Source: an uncultured Lachnospiraceae bacterium (GTDB lineage Bacteria; Bacillota; Clostridia; Lachnospirales; Lachnospiraceae). Taken from it: 42,412 nucleotides of DNA. The notes below the pieces were generated by a model that saw nothing but the letters and a program-made list of their open reading frames with translations, had not been told where the DNA came from and made no database searches. This document shows, one piece after another, positions 8,234 to 15,865 of this stretch. The stretch's first letter is position 1. Each line of letters begins with the position of its first letter. The stretch covers positions 1 through 42,412 of the forward strand of contig CANPZR010000002.1 in assembly GCA_947589175.1 (NCBI GenBank), read 5' to 3'. A program made the position numbers and the translations under genes.

Positions 8234-9487
8234 ATGGAAACGGATATCAATATGGAATATGGAAAACTGGATGTAAATGTCACGTCAGAGCTGGATAACC
8301 GACCGATTCCCGGCGCCACGGTGCGGATTGTCAGTGAAAATGAGCCGGAACGCACGCTGGCGCAGTCTGTCACGGACAGCCAGGGACAGACAGACGAAAT
8401 TGAGCTCATGGCGCCTCCCCTGGAATACAGCATGGCCCCCGGCGCCAACAAGCCCTATTCGGAGTACACCCTGTACATCAGCGCCCCAGGGTATGAGACG
8501 CTGGAGATAAACGGAGCTGAGATTTTCCCGGAGGAAACCGCCATCCAGAACGCGAAACTCCTTCCCCTGGCCGAAGGCGAACCGGACAGCGCGGAGCTCT
8601 TTGTAATCCCGGATCACACGCTGTGGGGGGATTACCCGCCCAAAATCGCGGAGAGCGAGATCAAATCCGCCGGGAGCAGCAGCGAAATTGTTCTGAGCCG
8701 GGTGGTCATTCCCGAATACGTCGTCGTCCACGACGGTCCTCCCACCGACAGCAAGGCGGAAAATTATTATGTGAAATACAAGGATTACATCAAAAATGTG
8801 GCCTGCAGCGAGATCTACTCCACCTGGCCGCTGGCCGCCATCCAGGCCAATGTGCTGGCAATCCAGTCCTTTACGCTGAACCGGGTGTACACGGAGTGGT
8901 ACCGGAATAAGGGATACGATTTTACCATCACTTCGTCCACCGCCTACGACCACAAGTGGATTCCGGGGCGCAACATCTTTAACAGCATTTCCCAGGTCGT
9001 GGACGAGATTTTCAGCAGCTACCTCTCCAGGCCCAACGTGGAGCAGCCCATCCTCACCCAGTACTGCGACGGCAAAAACGTGTCCTGTCCCGGCTGGATG
9101 AGCCAGTGGGGTTCCAAGGCGCTTGGCGACCAGGGCTACACCGCCATTGAAATTCTGCGGAATTACTACGGCGATTCCCTCTATATCAATGAGACGGAAG
9201 AAATATCCGGCATTCCCTCCTCCTACCCCGGCTCCAGCTTGAAACGGGGCTCCAGCGGAGACAAGGTGCGACAGATGCAGCGACAGCTGAACACCATCGC
9301 GGGAGCCTACCCCCTGATCCCCAAGATCGCCGCGGACGGCATTTTCGGCTCCAAGACCGAGGAGGCGGTAAAGGTGTTCCAGAAGGTATTCAAACTGACA
9401 CAGGACGGAATCGTGGGGTTCAAGACTTGGTACAAAATCTCGGAAATTTATGTGGCGGTCAGCCGGATTGCCGAGCTGAACCCGTGA
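8234..9487 (+). CDS. SpoIID-like domain protein with peptidoglycan-binding domain
   Basis: 417 residues. About 8-115 resemble a carboxypeptidase-regulatory-like beta-sandwich (PGATVRIV, GYETLEI). About 185-325 resemble the SpoIID/LytB fold: CSEIYSTWPLAAIQANVLAIQ matches the SpoIID segment that carries the catalytic Glu (Glu193 here), and MSQWGSKALGDQGYTAIEIL matches its C-terminal motif. About 335-405 are a PG_binding_1 domain (LKRGSSGDKVRQMQ, ADGIFGSKTEEAV). SpoIID is a lytic transglycosylase that acts on denuded glycan during engulfment. There is no signal peptide or membrane segment, which is odd for a cell-wall protein; a spore or mother-cell role is possible. The ATG at 8234 has no clear SD; ATG at 8252 is an alternative. 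Confidence 0.8.
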   Translation: METDINMEYGKLDVNVTSELDNRPIPGATVRIVSENEPERTLAQSVTDSQGQTDEIELMAPPLEYSMAPGANKPYSEYTLYISAPGYETLEINGAEIFPEETAIQNAKLLPLAEGEPDSAELFVIPDHTLWGDYPPKIAESEIKSAGSSSEIVLSRVVIPEYVVVHDGPPTDSKAENYYVKYKDYIKNVACSEIYSTWPLAAIQANVLAIQSFTLNRVYTEWYRNKGYDFTITSSTAYDHKWIPGRNIFNSISQVVDEIFSSYLSRPNVEQPILTQYCDGKNVSCPGWMSQWGSKALGDQGYTAIEILRNYYGDSLYINETEEISGIPSSYPGSSLKRGSSGDKVRQMQRQLNTIAGAYPLIPKIAADGIFGSKTEEAVKVFQKVFKLTQDGIVGFKTWYKISEIYVAVSRIAELNP

Positions 9488-9494
9488 TGACAGG

Positions 9495-9535
9495 AAAAGG
9501 GCTCCCGCGCCGGTTCATCGCCCGCGCGGAAGCCC
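9495..9535 (-). terminator. Terminator of the rhamnose operon
   Basis: Long GC-rich hairpin, GGGCTCCCGCGC (9499-9510) with GCGCGGAAGCCC (9524-9535), with one mismatch. On the minus strand it is followed by TTTT (9495-9498), just after the rfbC stop. On the plus strand a T7 run follows at a distance (9547-9553), so it may also help stop the convergent SpoIID-like gene. Confidence 0.75.
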
Positions 9536-9543
9536 GTTCACTC

Positions 9544-10149
9544 TCATTTTTTTAATTCCCGTATTCCCGGCCAGTTCTGGTCCCGCTCGTTCAGATTCAG
9601 CGGCGTGCCGTCCGCCATCGCGTATCCGGCGCACAGACCGCTGCCCGGGTACTCCCCGACGACCTCCGGCCACGCGATTCCGATATCCGGATCGTTCCAC
9701 ACCAGTCCGCCGTCGTCCCCCGGATGGTAAAAATCGGTGCACTTATAGCAGAACTCCGCAAAATCGCTGAGCACCAGATACCCGTGCGCAAAGCCCTTCG
9801 GGATATAGAACTGCTTTTTATTCTCCTCGGATAACTCCAGTCCGTACCATTTTCCATAGGTAGCGGAGCCCTCCCGCAGATCTACCGACACATCGAACAC
9901 CCGTCCCCGGATTACCCGGACGAGCTTTCCCTGCGGATACTGCTTCTGAAAATGCAGGCCCCGCAGCACTCCCTTTTCCGAGCTGGACTGGTTGTCCTGC
10001 ACGAAAATCATGTCCAGGCCCGCTTCCTTCATGTCATTTAGATTATATGTCTCCATAAAATATCCCCGGCTGTCCCCGTGCACCGCCGGCTCGATCACGC
10101 AGAGGCCCTCAATGCCGCCCACGTTTTTTTCTACTTTAATCTGTCCCAT
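9544..10149 (-). CDS. rfbC: dTDP-4-dehydrorhamnose 3,5-epimerase
   Basis: 201-residue cupin enzyme (EC 5.1.3.13) for the third step of dTDP-L-rhamnose synthesis. Motifs: HGDSRGYFMETYN near the N-terminus, QDNQSSSEKGVLRGLHFQ, VRVIRGRVFDVSVDLR, the GFAHGYLVLSD catalytic segment and YKCTDFYHP near the end. The ATG at 10149 is chosen over the GTG at 10167 because AGGAGG lies 4 bases before the ATG, while the GTG only overlaps the rfbD stop. Last gene of the operon, followed by a strong terminator. Confidence 0.95.
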   Translation of the reverse strand: MGQIKVEKNVGGIEGLCVIEPAVHGDSRGYFMETYNLNDMKEAGLDMIFVQDNQSSSEKGVLRGLHFQKQYPQGKLVRVIRGRVFDVSVDLREGSATYGKWYGLELSEENKKQFYIPKGFAHGYLVLSDFAEFCYKCTDFYHPGDDGGLVWNDPDIGIAWPEVVGEYPGSGLCAGYAMADGTPLNLNERDQNWPGIRELKK

Positions 10150-10163
10150 TTCTCCTCCTAAGC

Positions 10164-11099
10164 TCACATTATGTCCCGCAGATACCGCTGCAGCGCGTCC
10201 CGCCAGTCCGGCAGCGGGGTAAATCCCTGCTCCCGCAGCTTGCTCTTATCCAGTCTTGAATTTTTCGGCCGCCTTGCCTTCGAGGCGCCGTACTCCTCCG
10301 TCGTCACCGGCTGTACCTCCAGATGGTCCCCGTCGTACTCCTCGTGCCCCAGCGCGGCCGCCTGCCGGAAAATCTCCACCGCGAAATCATACCAGCTGAT
10401 ATAGCCGCCCTCATTCGACGCGTGGTAATAGCCGTATTTTTCGCTCTGGACCATGTCCGCCAAAAGCGCCGCCAGATCGTATGTGTAGGTAGGCGTGCCG
10501 ATCTGGTCGTCCACCACCCGGAGCTGTTCATGGTCTTTTCCCACCTTCAACATCGTGCGGATAAAGTTATTTCCATTTTTTCCGAAAACCCAGGCGATGC
10601 GGACGATAAAATACCGGTTCAGATTTCCTGCGACCGCCCGCTCCCCGTCCAGCTTGGTCTGTCCGTAATAATTTAACGGCGCGTATGCCTCGCAGTCCGG
10701 CTGCCAGGCTTTTGTCCCCTGCCCGTCAAATACATAATCGGTGGAAATGTAAATCATCTTCGCGTCCACTGCGGCGCACGCCCTCGCCACATGCTCCGTC
10801 CCTTCCGCGTTGACGCGGCGCACGGTCTCCTTTTTGTCCTCGTCCTCGGCGAGATCCACCGCCGTCCACGCCGCGCAGTGAATCACCGCGTCCGGCCGGA
10901 TCCGCTGAATCGTCTCCATCACCGCTGCCTCATCCGTGATATCCAGCGGCTCATACGGCGCCTGCGCCGCCGCGCCGCCCAGGGTGCCACTGTAGGAGGG
11001 CGCCACATCCGAGCCCACGCAGGAGACGCCGCGCCCGATGAGCTCGTTCACCACATCGTACCCCAGCTGGCCCCCCACGCCTGTCACAAATACTTTCAT
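10164..11099 (-). CDS. rfbD: dTDP-4-dehydrorhamnose reductase
   Basis: 311-residue NAD(P)H-dependent short-chain reductase (EC 1.1.1.133) for the last step to dTDP-L-rhamnose. Rossmann motif GVGGQLGYDV is at the N-terminus, catalytic STDYVFDG mid-protein and the YYGQTKLDGE Tyr/Lys pair follows. ATG at 11099 has GGAGAGG 3 bases upstream. It is separated from rfbB by about 100 bp of tandem hairpins and from rfbC by 14 bp. The product feeds rhamnose-containing wall or capsule polysaccharide. Confidence 0.95.
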   Translation of the reverse strand: MKVFVTGVGGQLGYDVVNELIGRGVSCVGSDVAPSYSGTLGGAAAQAPYEPLDITDEAAVMETIQRIRPDAVIHCAAWTAVDLAEDEDKKETVRRVNAEGTEHVARACAAVDAKMIYISTDYVFDGQGTKAWQPDCEAYAPLNYYGQTKLDGERAVAGNLNRYFIVRIAWVFGKNGNNFIRTMLKVGKDHEQLRVVDDQIGTPTYTYDLAALLADMVQSEKYGYYHASNEGGYISWYDFAVEIFRQAAALGHEEYDGDHLEVQPVTTEEYGASKARRPKNSRLDKSKLREQGFTPLPDWRDALQRYLRDIM

Positions 11100-11115
11100 A
11101 ATCCTCTCCATTTCC

Positions 11116-11174
11116 GAGCGAACAAGTTCGCTCTAGCGACTTGTCGCGAATATGCGATAGAGAAAGCAGTTTCT
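11116..11174 (-). repeat. Three tandem short hairpins between rfbB and rfbD
   Basis: GAGCGAAC/GTTCGCTC (11116-11133, 2-base loop), GCGAC/GTCGC (11136-11147, 2-base loop) and AGAAA/TTTCT (11161-11174, 4-base loop) lie in a row in the 102-bp gap inside the operon. No T run follows, so they are more likely processing or stability hairpins, or a short palindromic repeat, than a terminator. Confidence 0.6.
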
Positions 11175-11201
11175 CATCTGCCATCCATAGCGATCCTCCG
11201 C

Positions 11202-12227
11202 CTACCGGTTTCCATACATTTTTTCATAATAATTCTGATATTCCCCGGAAATAATCGTCTCCCACCACTCCCGGTTGTCCAGATACCACTGGATGGTCTT
11301 TTGGATTCCGTCCTCGAACTTCGTCTCCGGCAGCCACCCCAGCTCCTCATGAATCTTCGTGGGATCGATGGCATAGCGCATATCGTGACCTTTCCGGTCC
11401 GTCACATAGGTAATCAGACTCTCCGGCTTGTCAAGCGCCTTGCAGATCATTTTCACGATATCTATATTTTTCATCTCATTGTGGCCGCCCACATTGTACA
11501 CCTCGCCCACGCGTCCCCTGTGAATCACCAGATCGATTGCCTTGCAGTGGTCCTCCACATAGAGCCAGTCCCGCACGTTCTCGCCCTTGCCGTAGACCGG
11601 CAGCGGCTTGTCGTTCAGCGCGTTGGCAATCATCAGGGGAATCAGCTTTTCCGGAAAATGATAGGGCCCGTAGTTGTTGGAGCAGCGGCTGATCGACACC
11701 GGCAGCCCATACGTCCGGTGGTACGCCAGCACCAGAAGGTCCGCCGCCGCCTTGCTGGACGAGTAGGGGCTGGACGTGTGAATCGGCGTCTCCTCCGTGA
11801 AGAACAGATCCGGGCGGTCCAACGGCAGATCCCCGTACACCTCGTCCGTGGACACCTGATGATACCTCTCAATGCCGTACTTCCGGCAGGCGTCCATCAG
11901 GACAGAGGTGCCGATAATATTCGTGTCCAAAAACACCTGCGGATTCTCAATCGAGCGGTCCACATGGCTCTCCGCCGCGAAATTCACCACCATGTCCGGC
12001 TTTTCCTCCTCGAAAAGACGGTATACCGCCTCCCGATCCGTAATGCTCTCCTTGACAAAGCGGAAATTCGGATTGTCCATCACCGGTTCCAGCGTGGAGA
12101 GATTCCCCGCGTAGGTCAGGCAGTCCAGACAAATAATCCGGTAATCCGGATATTTGTCCAGCATATAAAAGATAAAATTGCTTCCGATAAAACCGGCGCC
12201 GCCGGTCACAATCACTGTTTTACTCAT
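11202..12227 (-). CDS. rfbB: dTDP-glucose 4,6-dehydratase
   Basis: 341-residue extended-SDR enzyme (EC 4.2.1.46) that makes dTDP-4-keto-6-deoxyglucose. NAD-binding GGAGFIGSNF is at the N-terminus. STDEVYGDL carries the Thr-Asp-Glu catalytic residues and YSSSKAAADLL the Tyr/Lys pair. RCSNNYGPYHFPEKLIP and GENVRDWLYVEDHC are the family substrate-site motifs. Length is typical. The SD before the ATG is weak (GGGAG about 13 bases away). Second gene of the rhamnose operon. Confidence 0.96.
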   Translation of the reverse strand: MSKTVIVTGGAGFIGSNFIFYMLDKYPDYRIICLDCLTYAGNLSTLEPVMDNPNFRFVKESITDREAVYRLFEEEKPDMVVNFAAESHVDRSIENPQVFLDTNIIGTSVLMDACRKYGIERYHQVSTDEVYGDLPLDRPDLFFTEETPIHTSSPYSSSKAAADLLVLAYHRTYGLPVSISRCSNNYGPYHFPEKLIPLMIANALNDKPLPVYGKGENVRDWLYVEDHCKAIDLVIHRGRVGEVYNVGGHNEMKNIDIVKMICKALDKPESLITYVTDRKGHDMRYAIDPTKIHEELGWLPETKFEDGIQKTIQWYLDNREWWETIISGEYQNYYEKMYGNR

Positions 12228-12310
12228 ATCTGGTTATATTCTCCCTTATTCTCTTGCTTTCACTTTCACATTCTCTTTTACTCTCGAACACGCAATCTTG
12301 TGCGATTTTG

Positions 12311-13207
12311 TCATCGCAGCGCGTCTAAATACTTGCCCTCCAGCACGTCCATCAGATACTGGCCGTACTGGTTCTTTTTCAGCTCCTCATAAATCGCCAG
12401 CACGTCCTCTCTGGAAATCCAACCGTTCAGATAGGCGATTTCCTCCAGGCAGGCGATTTTGCGGTGCTGGTGCGTCTCCATCGTCTTGACAAAATTCGTG
12501 GCCTCCACCAGACTCTCATGGGTCCCGGTGTCCAGCCAGGTAAAGCCCTGCCCCAGCAGCTCCACGTTCAGCCGTCCCCGCTCCAGATAAATCCGGTTCA
12601 GGTCGGTGATCTCCAGCTCTCCTCTGGCAGACGGCTTCAGGTTTTTCGCGTATTCTACTACCATATTATCATAAAAATAAAGGCCTGTCACACAATAATT
12701 GCTCTTGGGCTTCTGGGGCTTCTCCTCAATCGAGACAGCCTTTCCATCCGCGTCGAACTCCACAATGCCGAACCGCTCTGGGTCGTCCACATAATATCCA
12801 AAGATTGTAGCGCCATTGCCGGATTCCGCCGTTTCTACTGCTGTCTCCAACCGCTTTCTCAGACCGTGCCCGGCAAAGATATTGTCCCCCAGCACCATCG
12901 CCACCGAGTCCCCGCCGATAAAATCCGCGCCGATCACAAAAGCCTGCGCCAGCCCGTCGGGGCTCGGCTGAACGGCGTAGCTCAGATGCACGCCGAACTG
13001 GCTGCCGTCTCCCAACAGCGCCTCGAACCGGGGCGTGTCCATCGGCGTGGAGATAATGAGAATCTCCCGGATCCCCGCGTTCATCAACACCGACATCGGA
13101 TAATAGATCATCGGCTTGTCGTAAATCGGCAGCAGCTGTTTACTGGTAACCTTCGTGAGGGGATACAGCCGCGTGCCGGAGCCCCCCGCAAGAATGATTC
13201 CTTTCAT
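12311..13207 (-). CDS. rfbA: Glucose-1-phosphate thymidylyltransferase
   Basis: 298-residue nucleotidyltransferase (EC 2.7.7.24), the first committed step of dTDP-rhamnose synthesis. Signature LAGGSGTRLYPLT is at the N-terminus, LGDNIFAGHGL mid-protein, and SIEEKPQKPKSNY holds the catalytic Lys motif. The ATG at 13207 with GGAGG about 10 bases upstream is preferred; upstream in-frame codons add nine residues that are not part of the family. First gene of the operon, reached by a 166-bp upstream region with a MerR-type promoter. Confidence 0.96.
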   Translation of the reverse strand: MKGIILAGGSGTRLYPLTKVTSKQLLPIYDKPMIYYPMSVLMNAGIREILIISTPMDTPRFEALLGDGSQFGVHLSYAVQPSPDGLAQAFVIGADFIGGDSVAMVLGDNIFAGHGLRKRLETAVETAESGNGATIFGYYVDDPERFGIVEFDADGKAVSIEEKPQKPKSNYCVTGLYFYDNMVVEYAKNLKPSARGELEITDLNRIYLERGRLNVELLGQGFTWLDTGTHESLVEATNFVKTMETHQHRKIACLEEIAYLNGWISREDVLAIYEELKKNQYGQYLMDVLEGKYLDALR

Positions 13208-13284
13208 TTCATTGAAACCTCCGTTCCGGAGCATAGGGGAAAAATCGTTCCTCCGATTCCTGCCCTTTTTTCTCCATTAAGGAC

Positions 13285-13315
13285 AGTATAAAAGGTGACG
13301 CAACGTCACCTTCAA
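13285..13315 (-). promoter_or_regulatory. MerR-type promoter/operator driving the rhamnose operon
   Basis: Minus-strand -35 TTGAAG (13310-13315) and -10 TATACT (13285-13290) are separated by exactly 19 bp, too long for efficient unassisted transcription. The spacer is filled by a perfect palindrome, AAGGTGACG (13292-13300) and CGTCACCTT (13304-13312) around CAA. A 19-bp spacer with a centred dyad is the hallmark of promoters untwisted by MerR-family activators. The adjacent upstream gene encodes a MerR-family protein, the obvious candidate regulator. Confidence 0.8.
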
Positions 13316-13326
13316 GTAGTTTTTTG

Positions 13327-13370
13327 AATTCTTTCAAAAATAATTTTTAAAAATTATTTTTGAAAGAATT
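13327..13370. repeat. 44-bp perfect AT-rich palindrome
   Basis: AATTCTTTCAAAAATAATTTTT (13327-13348) is followed directly by its exact reverse complement (13349-13370). It starts 3 bp after the MerR-methyltransferase stop codon and 11 bp before the rfbA -35. It probably ends the upstream transcript, but the minus-strand side lacks a clean T run; the plus-strand side has one. Confidence 0.8.
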
Positions 13371-13373
13371 TTT

Positions 13374-14558
13374 TCACCTGGCAACAAACACCCCGGCATC
13401 CTTAGTAATCTCCAGCGGCTTTCTCAATTTGCCCTCCACGAACTGTCGGAATTTATTATATTTTTCCAGTATAAACTGATTCTGATTGCCGTGACAGGAC
13501 AATATATACTCGATGAGCGGCTCCGGCTGGTCCACGATCAGCCGATCCTCGTAGGCCCTCCACTCCACTAAGTCAAAATGCGGCCGCAGCCAATCCGCTC
13601 CGTTTTCCTTTCCGAATCTCTCATATAAATTCTCCGCCGACAGGATAATGCGCTGGTCAAACTGCCGCGCCAGCTCGCTGATTTCCCTCATATGCGCCTT
13701 TCCATACGCGCCGCACACAAGCGTCCCGCCCGGCTTTAAGACGCGGCGTACCTCCCGGAACACCCGGTTCATGTCCTCGCAGTAGAACAGCATGTGGTTT
13801 GCGATCACGCAGTCAAACTGCCCGTCCGGAAAGGGAATCTCGTGACAGTCAAAGGAATCAAAGGAAAATCGCCCGTCCTGCAGCCTTTCCTCCCTGCGCA
13901 GCTCTCGGATCATCCCCTCCGAGATATCCGACAGCACGACGCGGACGGCAGCTGGCAGGCGGTCCAAATTCTCCAGCCACAGCTTTCCATTCCCGCAGCC
14001 GATTTCCAGCACCTCCGCCCCCGGACGGATATCGCATTGCTCGTAAATCCAGGGAAACCACCCCTGCTTATTCAGGGAAAACAGGCTGTGGAGCCGGATT
14101 CTGGCCGTGATATTGGCAGAGTTTTTGTACTGCGTCTTTAAGCTGTTTTCTACACCTGTAAGATGTATAAGTTCCAGCATCTGGCTCCAGTCAATCTGAT
14201 GATTTTCCCGGAGCATTTTAGTGGTGTCGCTGATGGCCCGGTCTACCATCTGCAGCTGCTCGATCCGGTCTCTTATCAGCTTTTGCTGCAGCCCCAGAGA
14301 CCGCTGCAGGACCCCGTCGTCCATCTCCTCGATCAAGAGCTCCCGGATGTCCTCCAAGGAAAAGCCCAAGTACTTAAACAGCATAATCTGCTGAAGCCGC
14401 ACAAAGTCCGAATGGGAATAATATCTGGCCCCCGCCTCACTGACGAAAGAGGGCTTTAAGATATTCTGTTTGTCATAATAGCGCACCGTGCGCACGGAAA
14501 TATGCGCCATGCGCGCAAATTCTCCGGAAGAATAATACCCCTCAGGCCTCATGCCCAT
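13374..14558 (-). CDS. MerR-family regulator fused to a SAM-dependent methyltransferase
   Basis: 394 residues. About 8-75 are a MerR winged HTH (YYSSGEFARMAHISVRTVRYYD, then LGFSLEDIRELL) and about 80-130 the dimerisation coiled coil. About 175-320 are a class I methyltransferase: EVLEIGCGNGKLW (SAM motif I), VVLSDISEGMI, FDCVIANHMLFYCEDM and LKPGGTLVCGAYG. This is not the usual small-ligand MerR sensor; the enzyme domain may sense SAM or a methyl acceptor, or the fusion may be bifunctional. ATG at 14558 has AGAGG 5 bases upstream. It follows the S41 peptidase gene by 21 bp, so it belongs to the end of the envelope operon, and sits just upstream of the rhamnose operon, whose promoter has a MerR architecture. 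Confidence 0.9.
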   Translation of the reverse strand: MGMRPEGYYSSGEFARMAHISVRTVRYYDKQNILKPSFVSEAGARYYSHSDFVRLQQIMLFKYLGFSLEDIRELLIEEMDDGVLQRSLGLQQKLIRDRIEQLQMVDRAISDTTKMLRENHQIDWSQMLELIHLTGVENSLKTQYKNSANITARIRLHSLFSLNKQGWFPWIYEQCDIRPGAEVLEIGCGNGKLWLENLDRLPAAVRVVLSDISEGMIRELRREERLQDGRFSFDSFDCHEIPFPDGQFDCVIANHMLFYCEDMNRVFREVRRVLKPGGTLVCGAYGKAHMREISELARQFDQRIILSAENLYERFGKENGADWLRPHFDLVEWRAYEDRLIVDQPEPLIEYILSCHGNQNQFILEKYNKFRQFVEGKLRKPLEITKDAGVFVAR

Positions 14559-14579
14559 CCCTGCCTCTCACAAAAATAC

Positions 14580-15821
14580 TCACTCTGAAATTTCCTTCTC
14601 AATGACTTCCTCCGCCTTCGCCAGCTGGTTATCATCCTTGGCTCCCAGTTCCTTAGATGTGCCTGTGTATTCCACTTTTACATCCGGTGCAAGCCCCTTT
14701 CCGTGAATCGACCGGCCGCTGGGAAGAAAATATTCCCCGGTAGTCAGCTTGATGCCGCCTCCGCAGGAATCTGCCAGCGAGTAGACCGCCTGGACGATTC
14801 CCTTTCCAAAGCTCTGCTCGCCCACCAGCACAGCCGCATCCCGGTCCTGCAGCGTACCCGCGAACACCTCCGAGGCGCTGGCGCTTCCGCCGTTGATCAG
14901 CACCGCCATAGGTTTGTCAAAATGCTTCTCATCGGTGGATTTAAACTGCGTATCTCCCTCATCCCGGCTCTTTTCCGTAATCAGATTGCCCGCCGGCAAA
15001 AGCCGGTCCAGCATGCCGATCACTGCTGACAGCGCGCCGCCGCCATTGTTTCGGACGTCCACGATCATACCCTTCTGTCCCTGCTTATCCAGCGCCGCGA
15101 TACCATCCTCGAACTGCTTTACCGTCTCTTTGTCAAAATTCTTTATGTCAATGTATCCGATCTTGCCCTCCAGCATTTTATAGGAAACCGACTGGTTCAC
15201 AATTTCCCCGAGAATCACCGTAATCTCCTTTGTCACCGTCTTCCCATTTTCCTTTCGGGCCACTGTAAATACAACGGAGGATCCCTTCTCGCCCTTTACA
15301 AGCGCCGTCGTCTCCGTGAGAGACAGGTTCGACACGTCCTGTCCTCCTACTTTCAGAATTTCGTCTTCTGCCTCTAATCCCGCCCGGGCCGCCGGCTGAC
15401 CCTCCGTGACGGATTGGATGTACTTTTTTCCGGTCTCGCCGTCTCTCATGAGCACGGCTCCGATTCCCACAAATTCACCCTCGATGTCTCTCATGGAGTC
15501 CTCGTACTCCTCGTCCGTAAAGTAAAACGAATACTTGTCGCCCAGCGCGGACACCATGCCCTTCGCCGCGTAATCCGCCATCTTCTCGTCCGAGACGTCC
15601 TCCGGCTTCCAATAATATTTGTCGATGTAGTGATCCACGGCGCTGGCCCTCATCCAGACCTCGTCCGCCACATCGGAAGACCACCACCGGGGCATTACCC
15701 CGGTCAGCTGGAGAATAAACAGGACAAGAACACAGATCATAATTCCGGTCAGCAGGCCTACGGCATAAAACCAGCCGACTTTCTCCGGCTTATTTTTATC
15801 TTCTTTTTTCATATTAACCAC
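14580..15821 (-). CDS. Carboxy-terminal processing peptidase (S41 family, CtpA-like)
   Basis: About 413 residues. One membrane segment near residues 18-38 anchors it outside the membrane. A PDZ domain is at about 130-210 (GIGAVL, AGLEAEDEILKVGG) and the S41 protease at about 220-390. The nucleophile Ser is in NGGSASASEVFAG and the Lys in GEQSFGKGIVQ, both intact. It cleaves C-termini of envelope proteins. The GTG at 15821 has GAGG 5 bases upstream; ATG at 15812 is three codons later without a good SD. An in-frame open stretch extends upstream to 16250 but is only the shadow of the M23 gene. It lies 44 bp after the M23 peptidase gene, in the ftsEX operon. Confidence 0.92.
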   Translation of the reverse strand: MVNMKKEDKNKPEKVGWFYAVGLLTGIMICVLVLFILQLTGVMPRWWSSDVADEVWMRASAVDHYIDKYYWKPEDVSDEKMADYAAKGMVSALGDKYSFYFTDEEYEDSMRDIEGEFVGIGAVLMRDGETGKKYIQSVTEGQPAARAGLEAEDEILKVGGQDVSNLSLTETTALVKGEKGSSVVFTVARKENGKTVTKEITVILGEIVNQSVSYKMLEGKIGYIDIKNFDKETVKQFEDGIAALDKQGQKGMIVDVRNNGGGALSAVIGMLDRLLPAGNLITEKSRDEGDTQFKSTDEKHFDKPMAVLINGGSASASEVFAGTLQDRDAAVLVGEQSFGKGIVQAVYSLADSCGGGIKLTTGEYFLPSGRSIHGKGLAPDVKVEYTGTSKELGAKDDNQLAKAEEVIEKEISE

Positions 15822-15865
15822 ACCGTCCTCTATATCAAATTCATATCCATAGCAGCACAGCTCGG

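Noticed and set aside
11116..11133. GAAC-AA-GTTC in the rfbB-rfbD gap as a LexA box
   Set aside because: Only two bases separate the half-sites, so LexA geometry is not met.
10791..12392. 533-residue plus-strand ORF opposite the rhamnose genes
   Set aside because: Complete shadow of rfbB and part of rfbD and rfbA; composition rich in His/Arg/Val and no SD.
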